64,000 nucleotides of DNA, taken from the NCBI GenBank assembly GCA_019637295.1, contig JAHBVX010000004.1:434001-498000 (forward strand). Direction: 5' to 3'. This document shows, piece after piece, positions 8,109-16,830 of the stretch. This DNA comes from Polyangiaceae bacterium. GTDB taxonomy: Bacteria; Myxococcota_A; Polyangia; Polyangiales; Polyangiaceae. The notes under the pieces are model-generated. The model saw only the letters and a list, made by a program, of their open reading frames with translations. It was not told the origin of the DNA and ran no database searches. Both the position numbers and the translations under genes were made by a program. Within the stretch, counting starts at the first letter, position 1, and the number at the start of each line of letters is the position of its first letter.

Positions 8109-8710
8109 GACTCGCCCTCGGCGAGCAGCGCCCGGGCGAGCGTGCGCAGCATGGGCGCTGCGAACCCCCGGGGTGCGATTCTCCCGAGGACGTCCAGCTG
8201 GTACGCCCCTTCGATGGCGGAGAGCAGGGCAGCGGCGATGCCAGATGCCTCGGAGCGTCGCGACCCACTCAGCAGCGGCTCCACCAATCGGGTGAGCTCT
8301 GCGAGCCGCTCGCGGTACAGTCGCTCCACCACGTTGCGTACGTCGGGCTTGCGCAGCGCCTCGGTCCCGAGCATCACCCAGCACACGACGGAGTCACGAT
8401 CCGCGTCCGGACCGAGCGCGACATGCGCGTCCAGCAGCGCCACCAGGCGCTCCCAGTCGGACTTGGCGCGAGCGGCTCGCTTCTCATAGCGGGCGCGGAG
8501 CGCCACGCCAAGCTCCTCGGCCAGCGCGATCAGGATCTCTTCCTTGGAGCCGAAGTGATAGTGCAAGAGCCCCGGCGCCAGCCCCGCGGCGGCGGCGATC
8601 GCCGCCGTGGAGGCGCCGTCGTAGCCGCCGCTGGCCATCACCTGCCGCAGGGCCGACACGATCTGACCGCGACGATGCTCGGTATTCGACGGGCGGGGCA
8701 TGGGCTCCAT
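8105..8710 (-). CDS. TetR-family transcriptional regulator
   Basis: This is a regulator of about 200 residues, with an N-terminal helix-turn-helix (STAAIAAAAGLAPGLLHYHFGSKEE) and a C-terminal ligand and dimerisation domain without sequence clues to its ligand. Two starts are possible: ATG 8710 (MEPMPRPS) and ATG 8701 (MPRPS). The first lies inside the 36-bp inverted repeat at 8705-8740, which is a good candidate for its own operator, and neither start has a clear ribosome site. It heads the operon with the MFS permease, coaD-like and MBL genes and probably represses all four until an unknown ligand appears. Confidence 0.88.
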   Translation of the reverse strand: MEPMPRPSNTEHRRGQIVSALRQVMASGGYDGASTAAIAAAAGLAPGLLHYHFGSKEEILIALAEELGVALRARYEKRAARAKSDWERLVALLDAHVALGPDADRDSVVCWVMLGTEALRKPDVRNVVERLYRERLAELTRLVEPLLSGSRRSEASGIAAALLSAIEGAYQLDVLGRIAPRGFAAPMLRTLARALLAEGES

Positions 8711-8740
8711 TCTTGGTTGGTTACCCAACCTAGAATGGAG
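8705..8740. promoter_or_regulatory. 36-bp near-perfect palindrome over tetR start, probable TetR operator
   Basis: The left arm CTCCATTCTTGGTTGG (8705-8720) and the right arm CCAACCTAGAATGGAG (8725-8740) are inverted copies that match at 15 of 16 positions around a TTAC spacer. The inner core GGTTGG-TTAC-CCAACC (8715-8730) is perfect. Position over the first tetR start codon and dyad symmetry are what is expected of a TetR autoregulatory operator. As RNA it could also fold into a hairpin that hides the start codon. Confidence 0.65.
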
Positions 8741-8786
8741 CGCGACGGGCGCAGTGTCAAGCCCAGCGGCGCTGGCTCGCAGCGTC

Positions 8787-9452
8787 CTAGCTGCCCGCGA
8801 GCAGGATGACGGGCACCGGCGTGCGTCGGCGCAGCTGCTCGAGGGCTCCCGCGTCGACCCAGGGCTCGCCCAGGGAAGCGGCCACCAGCCGCACGCCCTG
8901 GGCCGCGGCATGGGCCGCGATGGCGTCCACGGTCGCCACGCGCTCTGCGCCCGACGGCAGCCGCAGCTCATCGAGCTCGTGGGCGCCGAGCCGGCGGAGC
9001 AGGCCCCGGAGGGACTCGAGCCGCGTCGGGTCCGCAGCGACGCACAACACCCGCGCTCCGCCCTCGCGCCGGGGCCGCGCGGGCGGCTCGCTCCCCAGCA
9101 CGACACCGCGCGCGGAGGCGAACTGCTGCACCGCCCCCGCCAAGTGCCCACGCATGACTCGAAACGACGAGGGCACGTCGTGCGAGGCTGCGACGCGTGA
9201 CAGCTCCGCGCGCGCCCGGCCCTCGGCGACGCGGAAGAACGCCTCAATCGTCTCGGCTCCGACGGGGCTCGACCTCCCGCTGGACTCCACCAGCACCGTG
9301 AAGGGAAGCGCGGCCATGTGCAGCGCGCGTTGCTCCTCCACGAAGACGCCACTCAGCTCCACGCGCAGCTCGCGTGCCATGCGAGCCGCCGCCAACGCCG
9401 TGGCACCGACGTCGCAGCTCACATCGAAGATGGCGACGACCTGATCACGCAT
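8787..9452 (-). CDS. Universal stress protein-like (UspA-fold) protein
   Basis: A protein of about 221 residues that starts with a Usp-type beta strand and helix (VVAIFDVSCDVGATALAAARMA) followed by ELSGVFVEE. It has a second, degenerate half ending in TPVPVILLAGS, as in tandem-Usp proteins. The ATP-binding G-2x-G-9x-G(S/T) motif is not clear, so it may not bind nucleotide. ATG 9452 overlaps the end of the Lon-like protease gene by 8 bases. ATGs at 9461 and 9473 are alternatives. The overlap suggests co-translation with the protease and a role in stress handling, which is inferred. Confidence 0.6.
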   Translation of the reverse strand: MRDQVVAIFDVSCDVGATALAAARMARELRVELSGVFVEEQRALHMAALPFTVLVESSGRSSPVGAETIEAFFRVAEGRARAELSRVAASHDVPSSFRVMRGHLAGAVQQFASARGVVLGSEPPARPRREGGARVLCVAADPTRLESLRGLLRRLGAHELDELRLPSGAERVATVDAIAAHAAAQGVRLVAASLGEPWVDAGALEQLRRRTPVPVILLAGS

Positions 9453-11922
9453 CCTCACCATCCCGGCTGCCATCGGGGGGGGCGCTGCCTGCCGCCGCGT
9501 CCGACCCGTCCTGCACCTTGACGAAGCGCGAGAACCCCTCGGCGATGATCGCGAACTCGATCAGCTGCGCCAAGACCTTGGCGTTGACGCTGTCCTCCGG
9601 GAAGTCGCCGGCCTCGTCGGCGGCTCCGGCCGGCACGCCAGCCAGGAGTTCGAGCGCCTCGTCCGCAGTGGAGACGGCGTAGATCGAGAACTCACCGCGC
9701 TGGCAGGCGGCCACGACGTCCTCGCGCAGCACCAAGTTGTCCACGTTCGCCCGGGGGATGATCACACCCTGAGCGCCGGTCAGGCCCCGGGCCAGACACA
9801 CGTCGAAGAAGCCTTCTATCTTCTCGTTCACGCCGCCGATCGCCTGGGTCTGCCCGTGCTGGCTGACGGAGCCCGTGAGCGCGAGGCCCTGCTTCATGGG
9901 CACCTCCGCCAGCGCCGAAATCAGCGCCATGAGCTCGGCCAACGACGCGCTGTCGCCCTCGACACCGAAGTAGGACTGCTCGAACACCAAGCTCGCGTTC
10001 AGAGAAAGTGGCACTTGCCGGGTATAGCGAGCTGCGAAGTAGCTGCTGAGGATGAGCACGCCCTTGGAGTGGACAGCGCCGCCGAGCTCCACTTCACGCT
10101 CGATGTCGACGACCTTTCCATCTCCAACCCGCGCGGTCGCCGTGATGCGCGTTGGCAAACCGAATCGCGCGCCGCCGAACTCCAGCACGGAGAGGCCGTT
10201 GACTTGCCCGACCCTCTCCCCGGACGTGTCCACCAGCACGGTGTGCTGCAGGATCTGCTCGATGAACCGCTCGCGCAGCCGCGACAGGCGCTCGGCTCGC
10301 CGAGCGAGCGCGGCGTTGACGTCGCCGCGGGTCACGCGCTCACCATCTCGCTCGGCACACAGGTGGTCAGCCTGGTGAAGCACGTCTATCAACTCGCGCA
10401 CCTCGGTCGACAGGCGGCGCCGATCTCCAACCGTGCGGCTGCTGTGCTCGACCAGCCGCGACACGGCGCCCTGGTCGAAGGTTCGCAGGCCATCTTGCTG
10501 CTCGATGGTGGCAATGAAGCGCGCCAGGAGCAGCTCGTTCTCCGGGTTGCGCTCGATGTGGTCCTCGAAATCGGCCACCACCTTGAACAACTCCGCGACG
10601 TCCGAGTCCAGCTCGACCATCAGGTGATAGAGGTGTCGGTCGCCGACCAAGATGACCCTCACGTCTAGCGCGATGGGCTGGGGCTCGAGTGACTCGCCGC
10701 TGGTGAGCCCGACGACCTGAGCCAGGGACTCGATCCTGGCCTCCTTGGCGTACAGCGCGCGCTTGAGCGCGGGCCAGGAGTGAGGGTTCCCGAGCAGCTC
10801 TTCCGCGTCCAGGATCAGGTATCCCCCGTTGGCGCGGTGCAGCGCGCCCGCCCGCACCATCGAGAAGTCGCTGACCAGCGCGCCGAACTCCGCGCGCTGT
10901 TCGACGCGGCCGAGCAGGCGATCGAGGCTCGGGCGATTCTCGTACACGACCGGCGCGCCTGCGGTCCCGGTCCGATCTACGAAGACGTTGACCCGATAGC
11001 GATCGAACCGCCGCCGTTGGTCGAGGAGCAGCTTCGCTCCATCGTCCTGCTCCTGGAAGTTGTCGGCATGCTCGAGGACGTCGTCCCGCAGCAGCCGAAA
11101 GTGGTCGAGCACCTCGGGCAGGTCCGCCCATCGGGACTCGAGTTCTTCGAACGCTTGGTCGACGGCGGAGGCGACGGCGTCTTTCGCGACGGCGCGAGCC
11201 TGATCCCGCGCTTGCTTGCTCAGACGGGGCACTTCTCGTAGTTCGCGGCTCAGCTTGTCCTGCAAGCGCCGCACGCACGACTCGAGGCGCTCCTGCTCCT
11301 CCCGAGGCAGCTTCTGGAACTCGTCCGGGGCCAGCACCTCACCGTCCTTGACCGGCGCGAACGCGACTCCACTCGGCAGACGCACCATGGTGATGCCAAA
11401 CACCCGCGCGTCCTCCTCTATCCGCTTGAAGATGCTCTCCGAGTGCGATGACAGCTTCGCCTGGATCTCCTCGATGTGCGCGCGCAGCGCCTCGCTCTCG
11501 AGCGCGGCCGGAATGGCGGTACGCAGGTCGTCGATCAGCCGGTCGGCGTCCTGCCGGAGGGCGCGGGCCCGGCCCGCCGGGAGGCACAGGGCCCTGGCGC
11601 CCCCGGGACGCCGAAAATCGCGCACATAGCAGTAGTCGCTGGACGCCTGCTGGGTGGACGCTACTCGCTGCAACTCGGAGCGGATGAAGGCGTGCTTGCC
11701 GTGGCCGTGGGGCCCGATCACCAGCAGGTTGTAACCCTCCCGCGACATCGCCAGGGCGAAGCGCGTGGCCTCGACGGCGCGGCGTTGCCCGAAGGGCTCG
11801 CGCAAGGGTTCGAGCTCGGCGGTGGTGACGAAGGGCAGCCCGCTCTCCTCACAACGGCGACACAACTCGGTCCCGGTCAGCCGAACCGCGTCCGAGATGC
11901 TGGCAGAAGCCTGTTCCGTCAT
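9445..11922 (-). CDS. Lon-like ATP-dependent serine protease (LonB/AAA_32 type)
   Basis: This is an ATP-dependent protease of 825 residues. An N-terminal AAA domain has a Walker-A-like loop GPHGHGKHA and a long helical insertion. The C-terminal Lon protease domain has catalytic Ser658 in EGDSAS and Lys701 in VNEKIEG, with the same 43-residue Ser-Lys spacing as classical Lon. It lacks the N-terminal substrate-binding domain of LonA and no membrane segment is visible, so it belongs with the soluble LonB-like group found in many proteobacteria. ATG 11922 (MTEQAS) is preferred over the upstream 11964. The UspA-like gene overlaps its stop. Confidence 0.9.
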   Translation of the reverse strand: MTEQASASISDAVRLTGTELCRRCEESGLPFVTTAELEPLREPFGQRRAVEATRFALAMSREGYNLLVIGPHGHGKHAFIRSELQRVASTQQASSDYCYVRDFRRPGGARALCLPAGRARALRQDADRLIDDLRTAIPAALESEALRAHIEEIQAKLSSHSESIFKRIEEDARVFGITMVRLPSGVAFAPVKDGEVLAPDEFQKLPREEQERLESCVRRLQDKLSRELREVPRLSKQARDQARAVAKDAVASAVDQAFEELESRWADLPEVLDHFRLLRDDVLEHADNFQEQDDGAKLLLDQRRRFDRYRVNVFVDRTGTAGAPVVYENRPSLDRLLGRVEQRAEFGALVSDFSMVRAGALHRANGGYLILDAEELLGNPHSWPALKRALYAKEARIESLAQVVGLTSGESLEPQPIALDVRVILVGDRHLYHLMVELDSDVAELFKVVADFEDHIERNPENELLLARFIATIEQQDGLRTFDQGAVSRLVEHSSRTVGDRRRLSTEVRELIDVLHQADHLCAERDGERVTRGDVNAALARRAERLSRLRERFIEQILQHTVLVDTSGERVGQVNGLSVLEFGGARFGLPTRITATARVGDGKVVDIEREVELGGAVHSKGVLILSSYFAARYTRQVPLSLNASLVFEQSYFGVEGDSASLAELMALISALAEVPMKQGLALTGSVSQHGQTQAIGGVNEKIEGFFDVCLARGLTGAQGVIIPRANVDNLVLREDVVAACQRGEFSIYAVSTADEALELLAGVPAGAADEAGDFPEDSVNAKVLAQLIEFAIIAEGFSRFVKVQDGSDAAAGSAPPDGSRDGEDA

Positions 11923-12065
11923 ACCACCACCATGCGCCGCAGTTACCTCGCCCGGACGTGCCATGACCCGCCGCGGCGGGCAAGTCGGACCACTGGGCGA
12001 CTACGCGCCGAAGGGCAGGGCCGCGAGCTTCGCCGGCGCGAGCAGCGCGTGGATTCACGAGCCGC

Positions 12066-13106
12066 TCAACGACTGAGCCCGACGCGCTGTCTGGCCTCGA
12101 GGCAGGACTGACCCCGCACCGGGAAGTCACGACAGCTGCTGGGGCGATCGGCGTACGCGCGGCAGCGGTAAGGCTCGCTCGCGCCGCCGTCCCCGGTCAA
12201 CGCCACGCAGCGCCCCGCGGGGCGCGGCACGACGAGCTGGCCGTCATCGCTCGCCGTCAACTCTGGGTGCCGCGCTGCGAAGCGCTCACCGGGGCGGAGC
12301 CAAATGACGTGGTAGCCTTCTCGACAACAGGCGCCGCACCGCCCGCACTCGCCCGCGTCGAAGCAGGGCTCCCAGCGCTCGCAGGCCGGCTCGTCGGGCG
12401 CAACTGGGAGGCCGCCGCGCCCCTGAAGCCCCGTCTGCCGACAGCGAGTAGCGCCGCGCCAAAGGAAGCTCCACGCGCAGTCCCCGCAGCGCAGTTCGGC
12501 GCTCGCGTGCCTGGGCAATCCCGTCGAGTGCCGCGGCCTCACGGTCGTCCACGACGTCTGCCCGCGCGCGGCCGGCTGCACGACGTCCGCGATGCGGCGC
12601 GTCGCGTCGAGCGCGCGCTCGATCGGGGACCACAACACGGAGCTCCGCGCGTAGATCCACGCTGCCCGTGCCATGGGCGTCGCCGGATCCTCGTCACCCG
12701 AGAGTGGGTCCTCGGGCAGGGCGTCCCAGTACGGCCGATGGTCGGTGGTCACGGAGAGCAACTGCCGCAGCCCGTGCCGGCGCGCCCACTGGGCCTGCAG
12801 GCGGTGACACGCGTGCTCGCGCACCACATCGCGGTCATCGTCGTTGCACAGCCCCCAGTCCACCATCTCGAAGGCGTGTTCACCGGCCACTGCGGCGTGA
12901 CACAGCTCGTGAAAGACGAGCTGGGCCAGGCTGTCGTCGGCGTCGAAGTCCGTGGCGCGGGTGATGCGGAGGGTTCCCCTGCCGTCGTACGAGGCGTACA
13001 CGTCCTCGGCTCGCTCGACGCGCAGGCCGAGCTCCTCGGCAGCCGTCAGCCAGATGCGATCGACCGGATCCGAGTAGTGCGCCGAAATGGTCCGCTTCCA
13101 GGTCAT
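12066..13106 (-). CDS. HExxH metallopeptidase-like domain fused to YkgJ-type Cys cluster
   Basis: This 346-residue protein appears to join two modules. Residues 1-170 contain LVFHELCHAAVAGEH (His66, Glu67, His70), a zinc-metallopeptidase signature with a downstream DREHACH-like stretch that might supply a third ligand. The C-terminal 120 residues carry CGRCGACC plus spaced cysteines (CRAYADRPSSCRDFP), the pattern of the YkgJ family, described as zinc- or iron-chelating. A GGAG seven bases before ATG 13106 supports this start over a GTG at 13118. It sits upstream of the Lon-like gene on the same strand, 143 bases away. Neither substrate nor partner is known. Confidence 0.72.
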   Translation of the reverse strand: MTWKRTISAHYSDPVDRIWLTAAEELGLRVERAEDVYASYDGRGTLRITRATDFDADDSLAQLVFHELCHAAVAGEHAFEMVDWGLCNDDDRDVVREHACHRLQAQWARRHGLRQLLSVTTDHRPYWDALPEDPLSGDEDPATPMARAAWIYARSSVLWSPIERALDATRRIADVVQPAARGQTSWTTVRPRHSTGLPRHASAELRCGDCAWSFLWRGATRCRQTGLQGRGGLPVAPDEPACERWEPCFDAGECGRCGACCREGYHVIWLRPGERFAARHPELTASDDGQLVVPRPAGRCVALTGDGGASEPYRCRAYADRPSSCRDFPVRGQSCLEARQRVGLSR

Positions 13107-13210
13107 TTGTCGCTCCACGGCGCGGCGCGAGCGCTCGGCGCCCTCTCAGGGTGGCGGCGGCAGGACCCGACTGGCACGACCGACGTTCGTTTGTTACGTT
13201 GCGTCACCTC

Positions 13211-14410
13211 ATGAGTAGCTCCCCCGACAGCGCGCTGCAGCGCGCGAGACAACACTGTTTCCTCTCCGGCGTGGGTGACGTGGGGGAGGCGCTGTGCGGG
13301 CTGAACATGCCCTACGGACTCGCGAAGATCCAGCACGTCCAGCGCGAGCTCGGCTACCCGCCGGACGCCAGCTTCGTAGGCGCGCCGGACGCTACCGTCA
13401 CTCGCAACGAGAACCGCTGGAAGCAGGGCTTCGGTTACGGAGGTCGCGTGCAGTGGTCGGGAGACTTCGCCGTCCTCGACATCAAGAGCAACCACTGCGG
13501 CATGATCGCGGTCGCCGTTCACGAGCCGCCACCACCCGCCGAGATCGAGTCGCGCGCGCGTCGGCTCATGGCGGAGCCGCTCGTCATCGACGACGTGCAG
13601 GTGGACTTCGACCTGGCCGAGGGCAACCATTTCTTGGATCTGTGCACGGTGACCAGCGCAGAAGACGGCGTCAAGACATCGGACACAATCGCCGTGATCC
13701 ACTCGAGCGGCCACGAGTTTCGCGAGACCTCACCGCGTGGCCCCGGCATCTACTGGGATCAGAGCGAGTCACTCGCCGCCATGATGGAGACCCGGCAGAC
13801 CCCGTTTGGCTCGCTCCACATCTTGCGCGACCAGGACGCGGAGCGCTGGTACGCGGCCTATCGTTACTGCCAAGAGTTCTCGCTCCGGAGGCGCCAGGCG
13901 CTCGCCGAGGCGCTGCTCGGCCCCGTCACGCTCATCTGTAACCGAACGCACCAGGGGCTCGCGGCGATCAACGACGCCATCTTGGGATGCTACTGCTTCG
14001 ACGACGCCGACCTCGAGCGGGGGCAGCTCTTCCCGCTGACGCTCGCCCCGGAGCTCCCAGTCTACCTGGTGCGGCCCGAGCCGAGCTTCTCCGATCGGGC
14101 GCTGGATGCCACCGGGTTCGGCGAGCGCGCGGAGCGGCTGGGTCTGTTGGACCGACTGCGCCAGGTCAACCTGCTGCCGCATGGCGGAGGCTACAGCTAT
14201 GCCCAGTTCGCCTCGGCCAGCCGAGTCGTGGAGCATGACTCTCGTCGCTCCTTCGAGCTGGTGCGTCGCGACGGCAGCGTCGAGCTGACCGAAGACGTGC
14301 GCGCGCTCGCGGCGGGCTATCGCGGAGACGAGGTGCGCAGCCGGATGGTCGAGCTCGGCTTGGGCCAGCCCGTACTGCAGGCGCGCATCGACTACATCTT
14401 GCGGGTGTGA
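13211..14410 (+). CDS. Divergent RtcB-like protein (possible RNA ligase relative)
   Basis: This is a 399-residue cytoplasmic protein. Read along its length it shows, in the order found in RtcB RNA ligases, LDIKSNHCGMIAV (like VDIGCGM, giving Asp90 and Cys96), AEGNHFLDL (His140), IAVIHSSG (like LHSGSRG, His164), CNRTHQGL (His247) and LPHGGGYS (like the SHGAGR loop holding the guanylated histidine, His324). The length also matches RtcB. Between Asp and Cys there are four extra residues, and the KGAxRA loop is not obvious, so activity may differ. Assignment to the RtcB fold is inference from motif order. ATG 13211 is chosen. It is convergent with the next gene, overlapping it by 19 bases. Confidence 0.5.
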   Translation: MSSSPDSALQRARQHCFLSGVGDVGEALCGLNMPYGLAKIQHVQRELGYPPDASFVGAPDATVTRNENRWKQGFGYGGRVQWSGDFAVLDIKSNHCGMIAVAVHEPPPPAEIESRARRLMAEPLVIDDVQVDFDLAEGNHFLDLCTVTSAEDGVKTSDTIAVIHSSGHEFRETSPRGPGIYWDQSESLAAMMETRQTPFGSLHILRDQDAERWYAAYRYCQEFSLRRRQALAEALLGPVTLICNRTHQGLAAINDAILGCYCFDDADLERGQLFPLTLAPELPVYLVRPEPSFSDRALDATGFGERAERLGLLDRLRQVNLLPHGGGYSYAQFASASRVVEHDSRRSFELVRRDGSVELTEDVRALAAGYRGDEVRSRMVELGLGQPVLQARIDYILRV

Positions 14411-16830
14411 CCGAGCCGCGCGACGCCCCACAGCACGGTGGCCACCGCGAGCGCGAGCAGCGCGAAGGGCAGCTCGCTGAGCACCCGCAGCGCCGTCCAG
14501 TAGCTGTCCCCGCAGAAGAACAGCATCAGCACGATCACGGCGATGCGCCCGGTCTGGGCCACGACGAGCCCGAGCGCCAAGGCGCTGCCGAGGTCCGACT
14601 TCAGGCGGCGCGTCAGGAGCAGCCAGGTCACGAGCAGTGGCAGTGCGTACTTGTGCACCAGCGCAGCCGCGATCACCCAGGCAGCGACGTTCGGGTCACC
14701 GAACCCGCCAGCCCTGTAGTCCAGCGAGCCGATGTCGAGGTTGCCAGTGATCGCGACCCGCTGCAGAAAGGCGAGTGCAAACCCGAAGGTCACCAGCGGC
14801 AACAGCGCCACCAGTCGCGCCTGCGGCGCCTCGGGCCAGCTGGCGCGGTCCAGCGCACGAGAAGCCTCGTCGGCGAGTATCCAGAACGCCATCACCGCCG
14901 GCACCTCGAAGTTGCGCGAGACCCAGGCGAAGGACGCGAGCGCCAAGAGGATCGAGAACCCCCAGGCGCCCCGCCGACCGACGAGCACCGCCGCCACGGC
15001 AAATACCACGATGGCCGAGCGACCGAGCCAGGGCGGCGCGTGGTCCCGAAGGGCGAGGCAGACGCACACGACGAGCGCGACGCCAAGAGGCCCGACCATG
15101 CGGCGCGCGGGGCCCCGACACAGGATGGCCGTGCCCGCGACCACCGAGAGACAGGCGGCCACGAGTCCCGCCACCGGATCCTTGAGCAAGAAGCGTGGGA
15201 AGAACTCGCCGCTCTTGGTGGCAACGCCCCACAACAAGGCCAGAGCCGAGGCGATCCCCAGCGCGCCGAGCCCGTCCAGCCGTGGCCGTCGCCACGGGGA
15301 CGCCGCCCGGCCGTGCAGGAAGCCAACCTGGACGAACAACAGCATACCCACCGCGAGCGCGACGTAGGCCATCGGCTTGACGTTGGTGGTGTACGCGAGC
15401 AGGAGCACTCCGGGCAGCAGCACGGGCGCGATCCGCGTGTGCCGCTCCAGGAAGCCCGCGACCTTCCCGGGCGCAAGGAGCAGCCCCACCACCGGCAGCA
15501 AGAGCACGGTGAACAACGCGCCGCGCACGACGTTCGGCCACTGACCGTGCAGCTTCTCGGTGCCGTAGACCAAGACCAAGGAAGGTACGACCAGGATCGC
15601 GCTCGCGGCCACCGCCGCCCACGGCACGTGTCCCAGCGCGAGCCAGAGCAGCCCGATGCAGTAAGCCACCACGAGCAGCGCGGTCGCCCAAGATGCCGGC
15701 GACGAGATGCCTGTGGCGCGCTCCAGTTCGCTGTCTGCGATCCGCACGGCCTGGCGTCCGAACTCCGTACGCTCGCTCACGGAGGAGCTGCCCTTGCAGC
15801 GCGCGAGTGCGTCCTCCGCCGCCGGGCTCGAACGCTCGAGCACCCGGGCGGCGTAGCTCACCGCGCGCTCGGCCTCATGACATGCCAAGCGGGAGCGAGC
15901 GTCGTCGTCGAGCTCGAGCCACTCCGCGACGACGTGACCCCGGCCGTGAGCGGGGCTCGCCACCCCCAGCAGCGCGGCGAAGGTCGCCGCCAGGTCCACC
16001 TGCTCGACGCGTCCCTGCGCGCGGCCGCGCTCCGCGATACCGGGGCCATACGCAAAGAGCGGGCAGCGGCGCTGCACGACCGAGTCCGAGCCGTGTGTGC
16101 CGGTGTCCGTCGCTCCGTGGTCGCTCGTGACGACGACCGTGACGTCCTTGGGCTGCTCGGCGAGCAACTCGAACAGTTGACGATCGAAGTCACGCAGGTG
16201 CGCGGCGTAGCGGGCGGAGAGCACCCCGTAGGCGTGGCCTTGATGGTCCGGGGTGACGAAATGCACGACCATCAGGCTCGGCTCCTTGGCCAGCAGCGTG
16301 CGTGCGTCCCGGAAAGTCTTGGGGTTGAAGTCGACGTCGATGGCGACGCCGTGCGGGTCGAGCAGTGCCTCGTCGATGTGGGCGCCATACATCTGCACCC
16401 AGGTCGGATCCCCCGATAGCGCCGTCGAGAGCCCGACGGACTTGGCGTTCTCGAACAACGTGTTGAACGGCGTGCGGTCCGGGTTGAGATTGCGCAGGAC
16501 CTGCTCGAGGCGTCCGGGCTGGCCAGTCGCGTACGCCAGCACTGCGCTGGTCGTCATGCTCACTCGCGCGGCCCACACCTCGCCGCTCGTGTGCTGCTGC
16601 ATCGCGCGACTGAAGCGCGGCATGACCTCCGGGTTGGTAGCAAAGTCGTAGCGAAGCCCGTCGACGACCACGAGCAGCAGTCGCTCCGTCAGCGCCGCCG
16701 TAACCGGCGCTCGGGGCTCGACCTCGACCACCATACGGCCTGGGAGCAGCAGCCGAATGAGCGCCTGCACCAGGCCGACCACCAGCACGGCCACGGCGAG
16801 CAGCACGATGAGGGGACGGCCGAGTCGCAC
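14392..16830 (-). CDS. Membrane phosphodiesterase/phosphotransferase with GPI-ethanolamine-phosphate-transferase architecture
   Basis: This 812-residue membrane protein has one N-terminal helix, an extracytoplasmic alkaline-phosphatase-fold domain (about 45-330), then some twelve or more transmembrane helices. Active-site text is VVVDGLRYD (Asp57), MTTSAV (Thr93/94 as candidate nucleophile), VTPDHQGHAYG (Asp195, His199) and TSDHGATDTGTHGSDS (Asp237, His238, His246). The last two closely resemble eukaryotic PIG-N/PIG-O/PIG-G enzymes. A role adding a phospho-substituent to a glycolipid is inferred. The GTG start at 16830 is divergent from the flippase, which could handle the same glycan. The 3' end overlaps the RtcB-like gene by 19 bases. 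Confidence 0.72.
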   Translation of the reverse strand: MRLGRPLIVLLAVAVLVVGLVQALIRLLLPGRMVVEVEPRAPVTAALTERLLLVVVDGLRYDFATNPEVMPRFSRAMQQHTSGEVWAARVSMTTSAVLAYATGQPGRLEQVLRNLNPDRTPFNTLFENAKSVGLSTALSGDPTWVQMYGAHIDEALLDPHGVAIDVDFNPKTFRDARTLLAKEPSLMVVHFVTPDHQGHAYGVLSARYAAHLRDFDRQLFELLAEQPKDVTVVVTSDHGATDTGTHGSDSVVQRRCPLFAYGPGIAERGRAQGRVEQVDLAATFAALLGVASPAHGRGHVVAEWLELDDDARSRLACHEAERAVSYAARVLERSSPAAEDALARCKGSSSVSERTEFGRQAVRIADSELERATGISSPASWATALLVVAYCIGLLWLALGHVPWAAVAASAILVVPSLVLVYGTEKLHGQWPNVVRGALFTVLLLPVVGLLLAPGKVAGFLERHTRIAPVLLPGVLLLAYTTNVKPMAYVALAVGMLLFVQVGFLHGRAASPWRRPRLDGLGALGIASALALLWGVATKSGEFFPRFLLKDPVAGLVAACLSVVAGTAILCRGPARRMVGPLGVALVVCVCLALRDHAPPWLGRSAIVVFAVAAVLVGRRGAWGFSILLALASFAWVSRNFEVPAVMAFWILADEASRALDRASWPEAPQARLVALLPLVTFGFALAFLQRVAITGNLDIGSLDYRAGGFGDPNVAAWVIAAALVHKYALPLLVTWLLLTRRLKSDLGSALALGLVVAQTGRIAVIVLMLFFCGDSYWTALRVLSELPFALLALAVATVLWGVARLGHTRKM

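Noticed and set aside
13172-13186. TGGCACG upstream of the RtcB-like gene, resembling a sigma-54 -24 box (rtcB is sigma-54-controlled in E. coli)
   Set aside because: The -12 position reads ACGT rather than TTGC and lacks the required GC, so a real sigma-54 promoter is not supported.
14407-16419. A 670-codon open frame on the plus strand opposite the transferase-like gene
   Set aside because: Its translation is low-complexity Arg/Gln/His/Pro-rich sequence typical of antisense frames in high-GC DNA, while the minus-strand frame has clear family motifs and helices.
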